From positions 758,484 through 822,483 of the forward strand of contig NZ_KI911318.1 of the NCBI RefSeq assembly GCF_000513855.1: a DNA stretch of 64,000 nucleotides. Direction: 5' to 3'. The translations under genes were made by a program, and so were the position numbers. The DNA comes from Desulfurococcus amylolyticus Z-533. Its GTDB lineage: Archaea > Thermoproteota > Thermoprotei_A > Sulfolobales > Desulfurococcaceae. The notes beneath the pieces were generated by a model, which made no database searches, was not told where the DNA came from, and saw only the letters and a program-made list of their open reading frames with translations. Every line of letters starts with the position of its first letter. The stretch's first letter is position 1. Positions 18,522 through 28,452 of the stretch are shown in pieces.

Positions 18522-19460
18522 ATGGATGGATCGGCTATAGAGGCTTTAGCTCCTTTAATAGCAGCCTTTTCAACAATGTATCTAGTTGCGGTGGGTCACA
18601 GTATAGTTGAGAAATCCGGTATACTTAACCTGGCTATCGATGGAGCCTTCTTCTTCTCAACTGGTGTCAGCGTCTATCTCGCTGTAACACTATATAATGG
18701 ATTAACGTTTCTCGGTATAACTTATCCAGTTACAACGATACTCGCAATACTTTTAACCGGTGTATTCACAGCTGTGCTTGGCGCGTTCATGGCGTGGGTT
18801 CTAACATCTCTACCAATCAGTCACGGCGCCCTAGGACTCTCACTACAGTTTGTTGGATATGGATTAGGTATAATGATGGGTTATCCTATACGCCAGAGTA
18901 TCGGAAGCATTGAACCCTATGCATTGCCATACGACGCAATAACCTATACCACACTGCTCATCGCATCCATTATAGCCGGGGTTCTCGTACACGTCTTCTT
19001 GGAGAAAACACCATTAGGTGCATCGATAAAGGCTTGTGGTGAAAACCCCCATGCAGCCTCAGCACTCGGGGTCAACGTATTAAAGACAAGACTGTTGGCA
19101 GGTATCCTAGGATTCTACATTATCGGTGTAGGAGCCGCATTAAATCCACTGGCATGGCAGAGATACTGGGATATAAAGTCATATATCCTTGGATATGGGT
19201 GGTTCGCGTTTACAATAGCCTTGGCTGGTGGAAGAAACCCCATATACCTAATACCTCTCTCATTCGCCTTCGGCGGACTCCTAGAATACAGTATAGAAAT
19301 AATGGTTATACTGAAAGTATCAGCCGACGTCGCAAAGCTAATACCGTTTATAGGGGCCCTCAGCGTAATGGTGATATATGGTGCCACCGAGCTGAGGAGA
19401 ATATTTGCATCGCCTTCGAGCCTGGGTAAGGTATACTATAAGGAGGAAAAGACAGTATAG
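18522..19460 (+). CDS. Nucleoside-type ABC importer permease 2
   Basis: Second permease of the importer, 312 aa, strongly hydrophobic. It shows NLAIDGAFFFSTG, the family equivalent of the NiGAEG motif, and the coupling loop IKACGENPHAASALGVN. The ATG directly follows the previous stop and GGTGG in the end of that gene is its ribosome site. The operon ends here; a pyrimidine-rich tract follows. Confidence 0.9.
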   Translation: MDGSAIEALAPLIAAFSTMYLVAVGHSIVEKSGILNLAIDGAFFFSTGVSVYLAVTLYNGLTFLGITYPVTTILAILLTGVFTAVLGAFMAWVLTSLPISHGALGLSLQFVGYGLGIMMGYPIRQSIGSIEPYALPYDAITYTTLLIASIIAGVLVHVFLEKTPLGASIKACGENPHAASALGVNVLKTRLLAGILGFYIIGVGAALNPLAWQRYWDIKSYILGYGWFAFTIALAGGRNPIYLIPLSFAFGGLLEYSIEIMVILKVSADVAKLIPFIGALSVMVIYGATELRRIFASPSSLGKVYYKEEKTV

Positions 19461-19467
19461 CATATAG

Positions 19468-19546
19468 CTTTTATCAAAAAGCTTTTTCTTCTTTTCCTTC
19501 CTCTTAGTATTCACTTAAATTTTGAAAACCAGGTTTAAGTCTGGTT
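19468..19546. terminator. T-rich tract and small hairpin between convergent genes
   Basis: Between the importer operon and lysS lie a T/C-rich run (19483-19505, on the plus strand) and a 6-bp stem, AACCAG at 19527-19532 pairing with CTGGTT at 19541-19546. Position between converging genes suggests transcription end signals. Confidence 0.4.
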
Positions 19547-19547
19547 C

Positions 19548-21188
19548 TCACTTAGTGTATTTAAATACTTCGAGGTACCTGAGTGCCTGCTCCCTACCCA
19601 TTAGAGCGAGTAATGGGGCGGCTCTAGGTCCACTTGGTTTTCCAATATACAGCATGTAAAAGTATTTATAGAAGTCGTTAACCTTGTTTTTCTCCAGTGA
19701 GCTCGTTATATTAACCATTGTATTCTTAATTGCTTCCTCACTCCACTCGCTTAATGTTGAGAGCCCCTCATATAACCGTATGAATAGCCCTATATACTCT
19801 CCTGGTATTTCCCGAGCCTTCTTGCCGGCCTCTTCAATAGTATTCAATGTGAATACGTTTGCCTCGCCACCATATTTAACTGCCCATATATAAGCCCTTG
19901 GAATAGTTTCAAGGACTCTTTGGACCCCGTAGCGACTTGGTTCAGCTGGGAGTAACCCAATGTTCTTCAATCTCTTTAAGCCCTCATCAACCCATTTATC
20001 CCTTGGTATTATCTGGGCTAGAACAGCGAGGTGTGTATAGGGTATTTGCTCGGGAGGTTCCCTTGGTGGGGCTCCCTTTGGATAGCTTAGCTCATAGCTC
20101 CTCTTTAATATGACTTCCTCCTCTTCATCCTTTGCTTTCTCTAGCCCGTAATATATTCTCTCAGCCTTGTAGTACTGGCTATAATACTGGGGGACTTCGT
20201 GTAATCCAACAGCATATTTCTTCATTGGCGGCGTCTTCAACACGATAAACCTATATATATGTGGATGCGCTACCTCCACCCAGTCCCTTGGTGTGAATCC
20301 CAGAAAATCACTGCTTCCCATGTCTGCTATTTGCCCTGTGGGTGTCCTCCACTCCACCCACTCGTATGGTAGCCCCTCCGGTGGTTTTATCCCATAGACG
20401 TTTACCGCTAGGTCTACACAGCTATCTCTGCTTCCACCAGGCATCGCATGATCCTTGCCGTAGGGTTCGAAGTCTACTCCAAGCGTCCACCATACGCCAA
20501 CCCATTCTATTCTCCACATTAGTTTCCCATTACTTATCTCTGTAACCCCTTTGTAACCACAGTGCTCGCAGACATATTCGACGTGGTCTTCATCGATTAG
20601 CCTTACAACCTCTGTTGTATCTATTCTCCCGCATTTCTCGCATACTGGCTCGATTGGTATCCATCCCTCAGAGTATGGTTTTCTGCCCCTGTACTTGTTG
20701 ATTGTTTTCCTGACCTCTTCTCGCTTCTCAAGCGTTAGCTTTATGAATTGCTTCATCTTGTCCTTATACATGTCTGTTGTTGTAATTACCTCGATATTGC
20801 CGTCTGTGAACTCGTTGATGAATGGCCCAAAATCACTCCAATAGTGTTCAACCCAGTTACCATGGCACCCCTTTGGATCAGGTACTCTAATTAATGGATT
20901 ACCCTTGTACCTTGCTGCCTCACCTGGATTGGGGAACTGCTTCAATTGTTGCTCCTTTCCCTTCCAAGCATCTTGCGTGTAGAGTGTGAGGTATTGTTTT
21001 ATCTTGAGTCCTCGTTCACTGAGTATTTTCCTCAACGTCTCAGCTATTATTATTTCACCGCGCAGTCTTCCAACATGCTGTAGTCCTGAGACTGAGAGCC
21101 CACCATTGAATACATATACCTCTTTACCTCTCTTTGTCAATGCGTTGTAGATGTTGTCGGCCAGCTCGTCGATCCAGTGTCTAACCAT
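19548..21188 (-). CDS. lysS: Lysyl-tRNA synthetase, class I
   Basis: Class I LysRS (LysK type), the archaeal form unrelated to the common class II enzyme. 546 aa. The HIGH equivalent is in SVSGLQHVGRLRGE (about residue 38). Two Cys pairs make a zinc site (CEKCGR and CEHCGYKG). MPGGSRDSCVDLAV is typical of the family. At the expected KMSKS position the sequence reads ADMGSSDFLG and lacks the usual lysines. The start is ATG at 21188. It is transcribed alone, convergent with the nucleoside importer and divergent from the MFS gene. Confidence 0.93.
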   Translation of the reverse strand: MVRHWIDELADNIYNALTKRGKEVYVFNGGLSVSGLQHVGRLRGEIIIAETLRKILSERGLKIKQYLTLYTQDAWKGKEQQLKQFPNPGEAARYKGNPLIRVPDPKGCHGNWVEHYWSDFGPFINEFTDGNIEVITTTDMYKDKMKQFIKLTLEKREEVRKTINKYRGRKPYSEGWIPIEPVCEKCGRIDTTEVVRLIDEDHVEYVCEHCGYKGVTEISNGKLMWRIEWVGVWWTLGVDFEPYGKDHAMPGGSRDSCVDLAVNVYGIKPPEGLPYEWVEWRTPTGQIADMGSSDFLGFTPRDWVEVAHPHIYRFIVLKTPPMKKYAVGLHEVPQYYSQYYKAERIYYGLEKAKDEEEEVILKRSYELSYPKGAPPREPPEQIPYTHLAVLAQIIPRDKWVDEGLKRLKNIGLLPAEPSRYGVQRVLETIPRAYIWAVKYGGEANVFTLNTIEEAGKKAREIPGEYIGLFIRLYEGLSTLSEWSEEAIKNTMVNITSSLEKNKVNDFYKYFYMLYIGKPSGPRAAPLLALMGREQALRYLEVFKYTK

Positions 21189-21296
21189 CTCAAATGCACC
21201 ATGCCATAAATGGATAGTGGTGTCAAAGGCTTATTAATGTATTTTCAGCTCTATTAGTGTATTGTAACGATTATAAAATGTTATTGGGCGGTAGTG

Positions 21297-22436
21297 ATGA
21301 GAAAGACGATCGTGGTATTCGTACTCCTAGGACTCATATCACTTTTCGCTGACATGACCTATGAGGGGGCGTTATCTATACGTGGAAGCTACCTGGAGAT
21401 CATTGGTGCCCCCATTATAGTGGCAGGCTTAATTAATATAGGCTGGCTTGTCAGCTATGGATCAAGGTTTCTGAGTGGTGTTTTAAGCGATTACCTTAGA
21501 AAGCCAATCATACTCTGGGTGCTTACTGTAACAGGGTATTTGATCAACGTTATCGTTGTACCGCTTCTAGCGCTTACCAATAGGTGGGAACTGGTGCTGA
21601 TACTTATTGTGTTAGAGCGGTTTGGGAAAGGCCTAAGGGCCCCTGCAAGAGACGTTATACTAGCTGAGGTAAGCGAGGGAATAGGTAAGGGGCTTGGATT
21701 CGGGGTTCATGAAACCATGGATCAAGCAGGGGCCGTATTAGGGCCGTTACTGGCATCACTGATCCTCGTGGCGAGTAATCAGGATTATCCCAGAGTATTT
21801 CTAATGCTTGGTGTTCCCGGGGTCATAGCTGTAGTGCTAGCTATTATTGCCTGGTCTATGTATCCACAGCCCAGTTCGCTTTCAACGAGAAAAAGTATGC
21901 TAGGCTTCAAGGGTTTAACGCGTAGCTACTACATGTATACAGCTGGATTCTTCCTCTTCAGCCTAGGCTTTATATCGTGGGATATAATCAGCTACCACGC
22001 TAAAAATATAGGATTAAGGGGGGACTACATAGCCCTGCTCTATAGTATAGCTATGCTGGTAGACGGTTTGCTAGCCGTGCCCTCGGGGCTCCTTTACGAT
22101 AGAATAGGGATGAAAAGCACTATCCTAGCCCCACTGGCATCCATGGCTGCAGGCATAGCGTTCACGGTGTTTATTGATAGAAACCCATTAATAATGGCGT
22201 TTACATGGGGTCTTACCATGGGAGTTTTCGAGACGAATATCAGGGTGGCTGTCTCAGACCTGGTACCGGCTGAAAAAAGGGCTTTTGCTTATGGGTTCTA
22301 CGGCTTAGTAGAGGGGTTAGCAATGCTTGTTGGAGGTGTGATTCAGAGTATTCTAATAGCGGAGAACGCAATATTGCTCGCAGCATACATAGTTATCACA
22401 GAGTTCTCCAGCCTCATAGTATTCTACAGGATATAG
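21297..22436 (+). CDS. MFS transporter
   Basis: Major facilitator superfamily membrane protein of about 379 aa with 11-12 hydrophobic helices. The loop 2-3 region (SRFLSGVLSDYLRKPI) carries the G-x-x-x-D-x-x-x-[RK] pattern typical of MFS, and a related GLLYDRIGMKS repeat occurs in the second half. The substrate cannot be told. GTG at 21294 is possible; ATG at 21297 is preferred because GGCGGT precedes it. A TATA-like sequence (ATTATAAAAT) lies about 25 bases upstream, so the leader is very short. Confidence 0.8.
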   Translation: MRKTIVVFVLLGLISLFADMTYEGALSIRGSYLEIIGAPIIVAGLINIGWLVSYGSRFLSGVLSDYLRKPIILWVLTVTGYLINVIVVPLLALTNRWELVLILIVLERFGKGLRAPARDVILAEVSEGIGKGLGFGVHETMDQAGAVLGPLLASLILVASNQDYPRVFLMLGVPGVIAVVLAIIAWSMYPQPSSLSTRKSMLGFKGLTRSYYMYTAGFFLFSLGFISWDIISYHAKNIGLRGDYIALLYSIAMLVDGLLAVPSGLLYDRIGMKSTILAPLASMAAGIAFTVFIDRNPLIMAFTWGLTMGVFETNIRVAVSDLVPAEKRAFAYGFYGLVEGLAMLVGGVIQSILIAENAILLAAYIVITEFSSLIVFYRI

Positions 22437-22506
22437 ATAGGAAGAGTTAACATGATACATAGAGTTTTAAACAAACTATATGCTTTATTTCTAGTCTAGA
22501 ATAGGC

Positions 22507-25440
22507 TTGGAACGGTGTCCAGGATTGAATGAAAGGGAGTTTCTAGAGTGGTTGAGGAGTATAGAGGCTAAGTGGCAAGCTAGGTGGAAGGAGAACAGGG
22601 TTTTCGAGGCGAACCCGGAACCAGGGAAGCCTAAGTACTTTATAACCGTACCATACCCCTACAGCAACGCACCTTTACACATAGGACATGGGAGAACATA
22701 TACTATTGGAGATATTATCGCAAGGTATAAGAGGCTGAAGGGATATAATGTCCTCTATCCCATGGCCTTTCATATAACGGGTACACCAGTGCTAGCTGTT
22801 TCAGAGATGATAGCACGTGGCGATGAACGCGTTGTCAACATGTATAAGTCGTATATAAGATACTATGTCAGCGATGAGGGAAAGGTTAACGAGATACTTG
22901 AATCATTCAAGAACCCATTGAATCTAGCCGTGTTCTTCGCTGAGAGGATACAATCAGACTTCGATGCCCTTGGATACAGTATCGACTGGAGGAGGAAATT
23001 CCATACCGGCGAACCCATATACAACAAGTTCGTCACGTGGCAATACCATAAACTCAATGAGAAGGGATTGATTACGATAGGTGATCACATTGTAACATAC
23101 TGCCTCCTCCATAAACAACCAGAAGGAGAGGACGATATACAGGACGCTGATGTGAACCCGGTTGAGATACTCGAGTACACAGCCGTGAAATTCCTTGACC
23201 CGGAATGGAAGGTGTACCTGGCAGCAGCGACGCTGAGACCCGAGACGATTTACGGTGTTACGAATCTATGGGTTAACCCTAATACAAAATACCTTGAGAT
23301 ATCCTTTGGAGACGAGGTGTTAATAGTATCGGAAAAAGCATATGTAAAACTGGTTCACCAGCATCCTGAGAAGGAGATAAGGGTTCTCAGAGAGATACCA
23401 GGTAAGGGATTAGTTGGTAGAAGAGTGGTCTCACCGCTTGGTAAGGAAGTAATTGTTCTACCAGCTGAATTCGTTGATCCAGATAACGCCACGGGGGTAG
23501 TCTATAGTGAGCCAAGTGATGCACCATACGACTACGTGGCTCTCCAGGAGTTAAAAGCCAATAAAAACATGCTTAGAGAATATGGCTTAAACCCTGAGAT
23601 AATTGACTCGATCACACCTATCAAGATAATTGATGTACCAGGGCTAAGTGATCACCATGCAAAAATAATAGTTGAGAAAATAGGTATTAAGAGCCAGATA
23701 GATGAGCGCCTGGAGGAGGTTAGCAAGGAGGTATATAGGGAGCAGTATTATAATGGAGTGATGATCGTCGATGACCCATTGGTGAAGGGTCTCACAGTTA
23801 AAGAAGCCAGGGAGGTCATTAGGAAGAGGCTGATCGACTCTAACCAGGCATTCATATTCTATGAGTTGAATAGAAAGGCAAAGTGTAGGTCGGGCGGTGA
23901 GATCATAGTAGCCAAGATAAGGGGGCAGTGGTTCCTCAACTATGGTGTGAAGGCCTTTAAGGAGAGGGTGAAGAAGTATATAGAAGAAGAGTTAGTAGTG
24001 ATCCCTGAGAAATACAGGAAGGCTTTCCTGGACACGGTGGACTGGCTGGATAAAAGACCCTGTGCTAGGAAGAGAGGTATTGGCACACCTTTACCATGGT
24101 CGCCTGACTGGATTATTGAGAGCCTAAGCGATTCAACAATATACATGGCGTTCTATACTATAGTGCATAAGATCCGTGAATACGGTATTAAACCAGAGTC
24201 GCTGACGCCGGAGTTATTCGACTACGTGTTCCTTGGAATAGGGGACCCTGTGGATGTCTCTAGTAAAACAAGTGTGCCGTTGAAGGTACTTGAGGAGATG
24301 CGGTCTGAATTCATGTATTGGTACCCGGTTGATCATAGGCATACATCTATACCGCATATAAGCAATCATCTCTCTTTCTACATATTTCACCACGTAGTGA
24401 TATTCCCGCGTGAGCACTGGCCCAGGATGATAACCCTGAACGAGACAGTGATACGTGAAGGAGCCAAAATGTCGAAGAGCAAGGGTAATGTAATACCCTT
24501 AAGGGATATCGCTAGACTATACTCAGCCGATTTATTCCGCCTTTACATATCATGGGCAGCCGGATTGGATAGCGTGCTGGATTGGAGAGAGAAGGAGGTG
24601 GCCATTGTAATAGATTCATTGAAGAGGTTTGTAGAGCTCGCTGAAAACGCTGTTGGAGCTGAGTGCAGGGATAACGCGGGTGATGATGCTGCCTCAAGAT
24701 GGTTTATGGATAAATTCCATCAGTTGATCAGTGATGCAAGCAGTAATATCGAACACATGGAGATACGGGAATATGTGCAGAATGCGTTCTTCAACGTATT
24801 ATCTCTGATCGATAAGTACCGTGATATAGTGGGTGATCGCTATCTCTGTAGTATTAAACAAGTATTAAGGGACTGGATCACAGTAGTGAACCCTGTGATA
24901 CCTCATGTAACAGAGGAGATAAATGAATTAATGGGTGGCAAGGGCTTCTTGTCCAAAGGCTCGTGGCCAACCTCTCGTGAAGCAAGGTATCCTGAGATAA
25001 CTACGGCCATCGATAACGCGTTAGCCCTTCAGGAAGATATAAGGGAGATACTTGGGTTAGTCAAGGGGGTGCCAGGGAAGATATATATTATAGTTGCGCC
25101 AGAGTGGAAGAGAGAGATAGCTGTTAAAACCCTGGATGGCATCCAGCTAAGAGAGATAATGGATTACATGAGAAGTAGATACGGGTTGAAGGGCAGGGAA
25201 GTCGAGATAGCCGAGGTCTACAACTACTTCAAGAAACAGCCAAATGAGAAGGTGAAGCTTATATCGAGCTCCACTGAATTCAATACTTACATGTATATGG
25301 CGCAATACTACTCCAGGAAGTTCAATGTGGATGTAGAGGTACTATGGGAGGATGATGCAAGGGCTAAAAGAATACCTAAATCAGAGAAGGCGCTGCCCCT
25401 TAAGCCCTCAATATATGTTGAATTAATCCATCAACGCTGA
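22507..25440 (+). CDS. leuS: Leucyl-tRNA synthetase, archaeal type
   Basis: Charges tRNA-Leu. 977 aa, usual length for archaeal/eukaryal LeuRS. Motifs: NAPLHIGHGRTY (HIGH, about residue 57), an inserted editing domain with a TLRPETIYGVTN threonine-rich segment, and GAKMSKSKGN (KMSKS, about residue 653), then an anticodon-binding domain and the C-terminal extension. The start is TTG at 22507; an in-frame stop lies four codons upstream (22492-22494) with no ATG or GTG between, so the non-standard start is well supported. Confidence 0.95.
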   Translation: MERCPGLNEREFLEWLRSIEAKWQARWKENRVFEANPEPGKPKYFITVPYPYSNAPLHIGHGRTYTIGDIIARYKRLKGYNVLYPMAFHITGTPVLAVSEMIARGDERVVNMYKSYIRYYVSDEGKVNEILESFKNPLNLAVFFAERIQSDFDALGYSIDWRRKFHTGEPIYNKFVTWQYHKLNEKGLITIGDHIVTYCLLHKQPEGEDDIQDADVNPVEILEYTAVKFLDPEWKVYLAAATLRPETIYGVTNLWVNPNTKYLEISFGDEVLIVSEKAYVKLVHQHPEKEIRVLREIPGKGLVGRRVVSPLGKEVIVLPAEFVDPDNATGVVYSEPSDAPYDYVALQELKANKNMLREYGLNPEIIDSITPIKIIDVPGLSDHHAKIIVEKIGIKSQIDERLEEVSKEVYREQYYNGVMIVDDPLVKGLTVKEAREVIRKRLIDSNQAFIFYELNRKAKCRSGGEIIVAKIRGQWFLNYGVKAFKERVKKYIEEELVVIPEKYRKAFLDTVDWLDKRPCARKRGIGTPLPWSPDWIIESLSDSTIYMAFYTIVHKIREYGIKPESLTPELFDYVFLGIGDPVDVSSKTSVPLKVLEEMRSEFMYWYPVDHRHTSIPHISNHLSFYIFHHVVIFPREHWPRMITLNETVIREGAKMSKSKGNVIPLRDIARLYSADLFRLYISWAAGLDSVLDWREKEVAIVIDSLKRFVELAENAVGAECRDNAGDDAASRWFMDKFHQLISDASSNIEHMEIREYVQNAFFNVLSLIDKYRDIVGDRYLCSIKQVLRDWITVVNPVIPHVTEEINELMGGKGFLSKGSWPTSREARYPEITTAIDNALALQEDIREILGLVKGVPGKIYIIVAPEWKREIAVKTLDGIQLREIMDYMRSRYGLKGREVEIAEVYNYFKKQPNEKVKLISSSTEFNTYMYMAQYYSRKFNVDVEVLWEDDARAKRIPKSEKALPLKPSIYVELIHQR

Positions 25441-25603
25441 TCAATCAGTCTTCTATTTTCTTTAAGGAGGTCCTCGACCGTAAAGTAGGATGTAAATGCT
25501 TAAGCCCGTGTTTTATAGCTGGGTGGTTGACTACTTGGTCTCAGTATTTAAATAGTTTTACAATTAGGATAAAACAATTAGAAAGCTAGGTGGTGTTTAA
25601 CTG

Positions 25604-26960
25604 TTGACGCTACTCGTTAAGAATGCCGGCATCCCTTTACCATCAGGGGATATAGTGGTTGGCAACATATATATTGAGGACGGTGTTATCACTTATATTG
25701 GTAGGAAAGAGATACAGGCTGACAGAGTCATCAACGCTGAAGAGAGATTAACTATACCTGGAGGCATAGACATACATGCCCATATATATGATCCGGCTTA
25801 CACTAGCAATGAAGACTGGGAGACAGGTAGTCTAGCAGCCGCATTCGGTGGTTTAACAACAATAGTTGATATGCCTCTCAGAACAATTGTTGATAACAGG
25901 AAAATCCTTGAGGAGAAGCTGAGTGAGGCTAGGAAGAACTCATATATAAACTATGGTGTGACAGGCGGCTTCATTAATGAGAAGAACTATAATTCTATAC
26001 CCGAGTTAGCACGATATGGTGTTAAAACATTCAAGTTCTTCACATGTAGACCATTCAAAATAAGCGATGAAGCGTTACCCGATGCCTTCGAACAAGTGGC
26101 TGTTGCTAATGGAGTCGCAATAGTGCATGCTGAAGACGAGTCATTGATAGGATACTGGGAGAAGAAGCTGTTATCGCAGAACAGCATCGCGGCGTTTCAC
26201 TTAAGTAGGACAGGCGCCACCGAGGCTTCAGCAATATATAGAGTCGGCTATATAAGCATAGATGTAGGTGCAAGGGTGCATATCGCCCATCTCTCCAGCA
26301 GAGAGGGGATTGAGGCTGTTGCAGTCCTTAGGAAGAAGATTGGTTTAACTAGTGAGGTAACGCCTCACCACTTATTCTTCACAAGGGATGAGACATCGAG
26401 GTTTGGAGCATACCTTAAAGTAGCCCCCACGATTAAAACAAGGGAGGATAGGGATGCATTATGGAGGGCTCTCGATGAAGGCATTATGGAGGGCTCTCGA
26501 TGAAGGCATTATAGACGCATATGTAAGTGATAACGCTCCAGCACCTAGAAGCATGAAGGAGGCTAATGTATGGGAGGCATGGGCCGGTATCCCTAATCTG
26601 GAGATAATGATTCCATTCTTATTTACATATGGTATTCTCCAAAGACGTATCTCGCTAGCTAGATTCATAGATGTTACATCAAGGAATCCGGCTAAAATAC
26701 TTGGCATCTACCCCTTAAAGGGTGAGTTATCGATTGGCAGTCATGCTGACCTAGTGATTCTTGAGACAGGAAAGTCTAAGAGAATAACCGCTTCAACCCA
26801 TCATCATAAAGTTGATTGGACCCCATGGGAGGGCATGGAATTGTATGGCTATCCATATTACCTAATAGTAAATGGGGAAGTAATCATAGAAAAATATGAG
26901 CTCATAGGTAAAAAAGGCTTTGGAACATATATTGGCGAGTTAAAGCCGAGGAAGAGGTAG
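25604..26960 (+). pseudogene. Dihydroorotase/allantoinase-type amidohydrolase, split by a 25-bp tandem duplication
   Basis: Cyclic amidohydrolase of the dihydroorotase, allantoinase and hydantoinase superfamily. Metal motifs are present: GGIDIHAHIYDP, a lysine segment (KTFKFFTCRPF), IVHAEDESL, RVHIAHLSSREG, EVTPHHLFF and the catalytic Asp region VSDNAPAP. A 25-bp unit at 26456-26480 is repeated exactly at 26481-26505, shifting the frame: the first frame ends at TGA 26501-26503 after 299 codons, and the rest is read in another frame to 26960. Removing one copy restores one protein of 443 aa, the normal family length. Start TTG 25604 with GGTGGTG upstream. It is followed by MarC after six bases. 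Confidence 0.9.
26456..26505 (+). repeat. Exact 25-bp tandem duplication, two full copies plus a 7-bp partial third
   Basis: Copies at 26456-26480 and 26481-26505 are identical; the next seven bases (GCATTAT, 26506-26512) repeat the start of the unit before diverging. Since 25 is not a multiple of three, the duplication is frame-shifting within the amidohydrolase gene. Confidence 0.98.
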
Positions 26961-26966
26961 TGTATT

Positions 26967-27578
26967 ATGGATTACTTGATTATACTGCTAAGTTACTTCA
27001 CACAGTTAATAGCTATAATGAATCCTTTCTCGGCTATACCTACATTTATGTCTCTTACCGAGGGATTAGAACGCCGTAGGAGGCTTGAGATAGTTAAGAA
27101 AGCGTATTTCGCGGGATTAATACTGGTAATACTTTTTACCCTGGTAGGTCGCTACATCCTTGAAGCATTCAACATCTCAATAGCCAGCCTCAGGGTTGGA
27201 GGAGGCATAATATTGATGACTATAGCGCTAGACATGCTCGGTGATGAGGTTAGAACTAAGCGTATGCATCCAGGCGATATAGCGGTCGTACCAATAGCAA
27301 CGCCCCTTATCATCGGGCCGGGTACCATAACAACCATACTCTTGTTGACATCGTCTCTCCAGGAGACAACTGGTATGGTAGTGGTTTTAATTGCTGGAGT
27401 TATAGCTTGTAGCGTTACATTCCTTATACTAGCTCTAAGTGACATATTGACAAGGCTCTTAAGCATGTCTACTGTGCGCGCTATAGGTAGATTCATGGCG
27501 TTGATTATCTCCGGTGTAGCAGTTGAGATGATTGTCCAGGGGTTGTATAGCTATTACGTTGAGTTATTTAAGGGCTAG
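26967..27578 (+). CDS. MarC-family integral membrane protein
   Basis: 203-aa polytopic membrane protein of the MarC/UPF0056 family. Signatures are the N-terminal TQLIAIMNPFSAIPTF and the central IATPLIIGPGTITT. The biochemical role of the family is not established; it is not needed for multidrug resistance despite the name. It starts six bases after the split amidohydrolase gene and overlaps the 3' end of the convergent CDF-like gene by 11 bases. Confidence 0.88.
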   Translation: MDYLIILLSYFTQLIAIMNPFSAIPTFMSLTEGLERRRRLEIVKKAYFAGLILVILFTLVGRYILEAFNISIASLRVGGGIILMTIALDMLGDEVRTKRMHPGDIAVVPIATPLIIGPGTITTILLLTSSLQETTGMVVVLIAGVIACSVTFLILALSDILTRLLSMSTVRAIGRFMALIISGVAVEMIVQGLYSYYVELFKG

Positions 27579-28353
27579 ACACCTCTATACATACATCCAC
27601 ACCGTTCTCACCGAGTTTTTTCTTTAAATTCTTCAGGTTTTCATACCTGGTGCTCCCAGGACTTAGTACTATGTCCCCGTGATACTTACCGGGCACTATT
27701 GTTCTAAGCCTTATGGATTTAATTGAGAAACCCTCAGACTCAGCTATTCCCACTATTTTCTCGTAGATGCTTGGCGGTGGTGCCTCATCAGCCATGAATG
27801 ATGTTAGGTTACGCCCCTCCTCATATATCTCGTAGAAAATATAGGAGGTGAGTAATACGGCGCCTCCATAATCTATTAGATAGCTGTATAGCGCGCCGCC
27901 TAGGCTGGCTATAATGCCCACTACGCCTTCTAGAACCTCACTTATAGTGAATGCGCCGTATGCCCTAATAGATGGAGGGGCACTCCTCGATAAGAATATG
28001 GCAATAGAGTATGCTAGGATGGCTGTAACTGCTAAGTAGAATGCATTAAGTTCTACACTGTATTCTCTCACATAATATAAACGGGTGATGCTGATGCCTG
28101 CTACAAAACCATAGGTCACAATCATTACGAGTATACCAATGTACTCGAAGCGTTCGTGCCCGAAGTGATGATCAGAGTCGGGCGGTATAGTGACCACCCT
28201 TCTTGACCATATCACCACGAGTAGTGCTATCATGTTTGCAATGCTTGTTAAGGCATCAACGAACAATGTATTACTACCGTAGAGTATGCCTCCAAGTATT
28301 TTCAGTATGCTTCCAATGGTTCCAGCGCTAAGGATCGCGATTACCTTGTTCAA
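27568..28353 (-). CDS. Cation diffusion facilitator-like membrane protein
   Basis: Six-helix membrane protein of 261 aa with the CDF order of helices and a short cytoplasmic C-terminal domain. The TM1-TM2 region (NTLFVDALTSIANMIALL) and the loop DSDHHFGHERFEYIG match the family. Metal-site positions are unusual: the second Asp expected in TM2 is Asn (DALTSIAN), and the His-x3-Asp expected in TM5 reads EVLEG. It may transport a different ion or have lost transport. The start is TTG at 28353 after a G-rich run. Confidence 0.75.
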   Translation of the reverse strand: MNKVIAILSAGTIGSILKILGGILYGSNTLFVDALTSIANMIALLVVIWSRRVVTIPPDSDHHFGHERFEYIGILVMIVTYGFVAGISITRLYYVREYSVELNAFYLAVTAILAYSIAIFLSRSAPPSIRAYGAFTISEVLEGVVGIIASLGGALYSYLIDYGGAVLLTSYIFYEIYEEGRNLTSFMADEAPPPSIYEKIVGIAESEGFSIKSIRLRTIVPGKYHGDIVLSPGSTRYENLKNLKKKLGENGVDVCIEVSSP

Positions 28354-28405
28354 AAGCGTTCCCCCCAGCCCTGTCTAGCACTAAATCCTTACCCCATACG
28401 ACTCG

Positions 28406-28418
28406 ATATTTTTATAAC
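28406..28418 (+). promoter_or_regulatory. TATA box for the ferredoxin gene
   Basis: A TATTTTTATAACC box lies about 40 bases before the ferredoxin ATG; the expected start of transcription is near 28438, leaving a leader of about 15 bases that carries the GGTG ribosome site. Confidence 0.45.
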
Positions 28419-28452
28419 CTATGACGAGTTATTATATCGATGGTGCTAGGCT

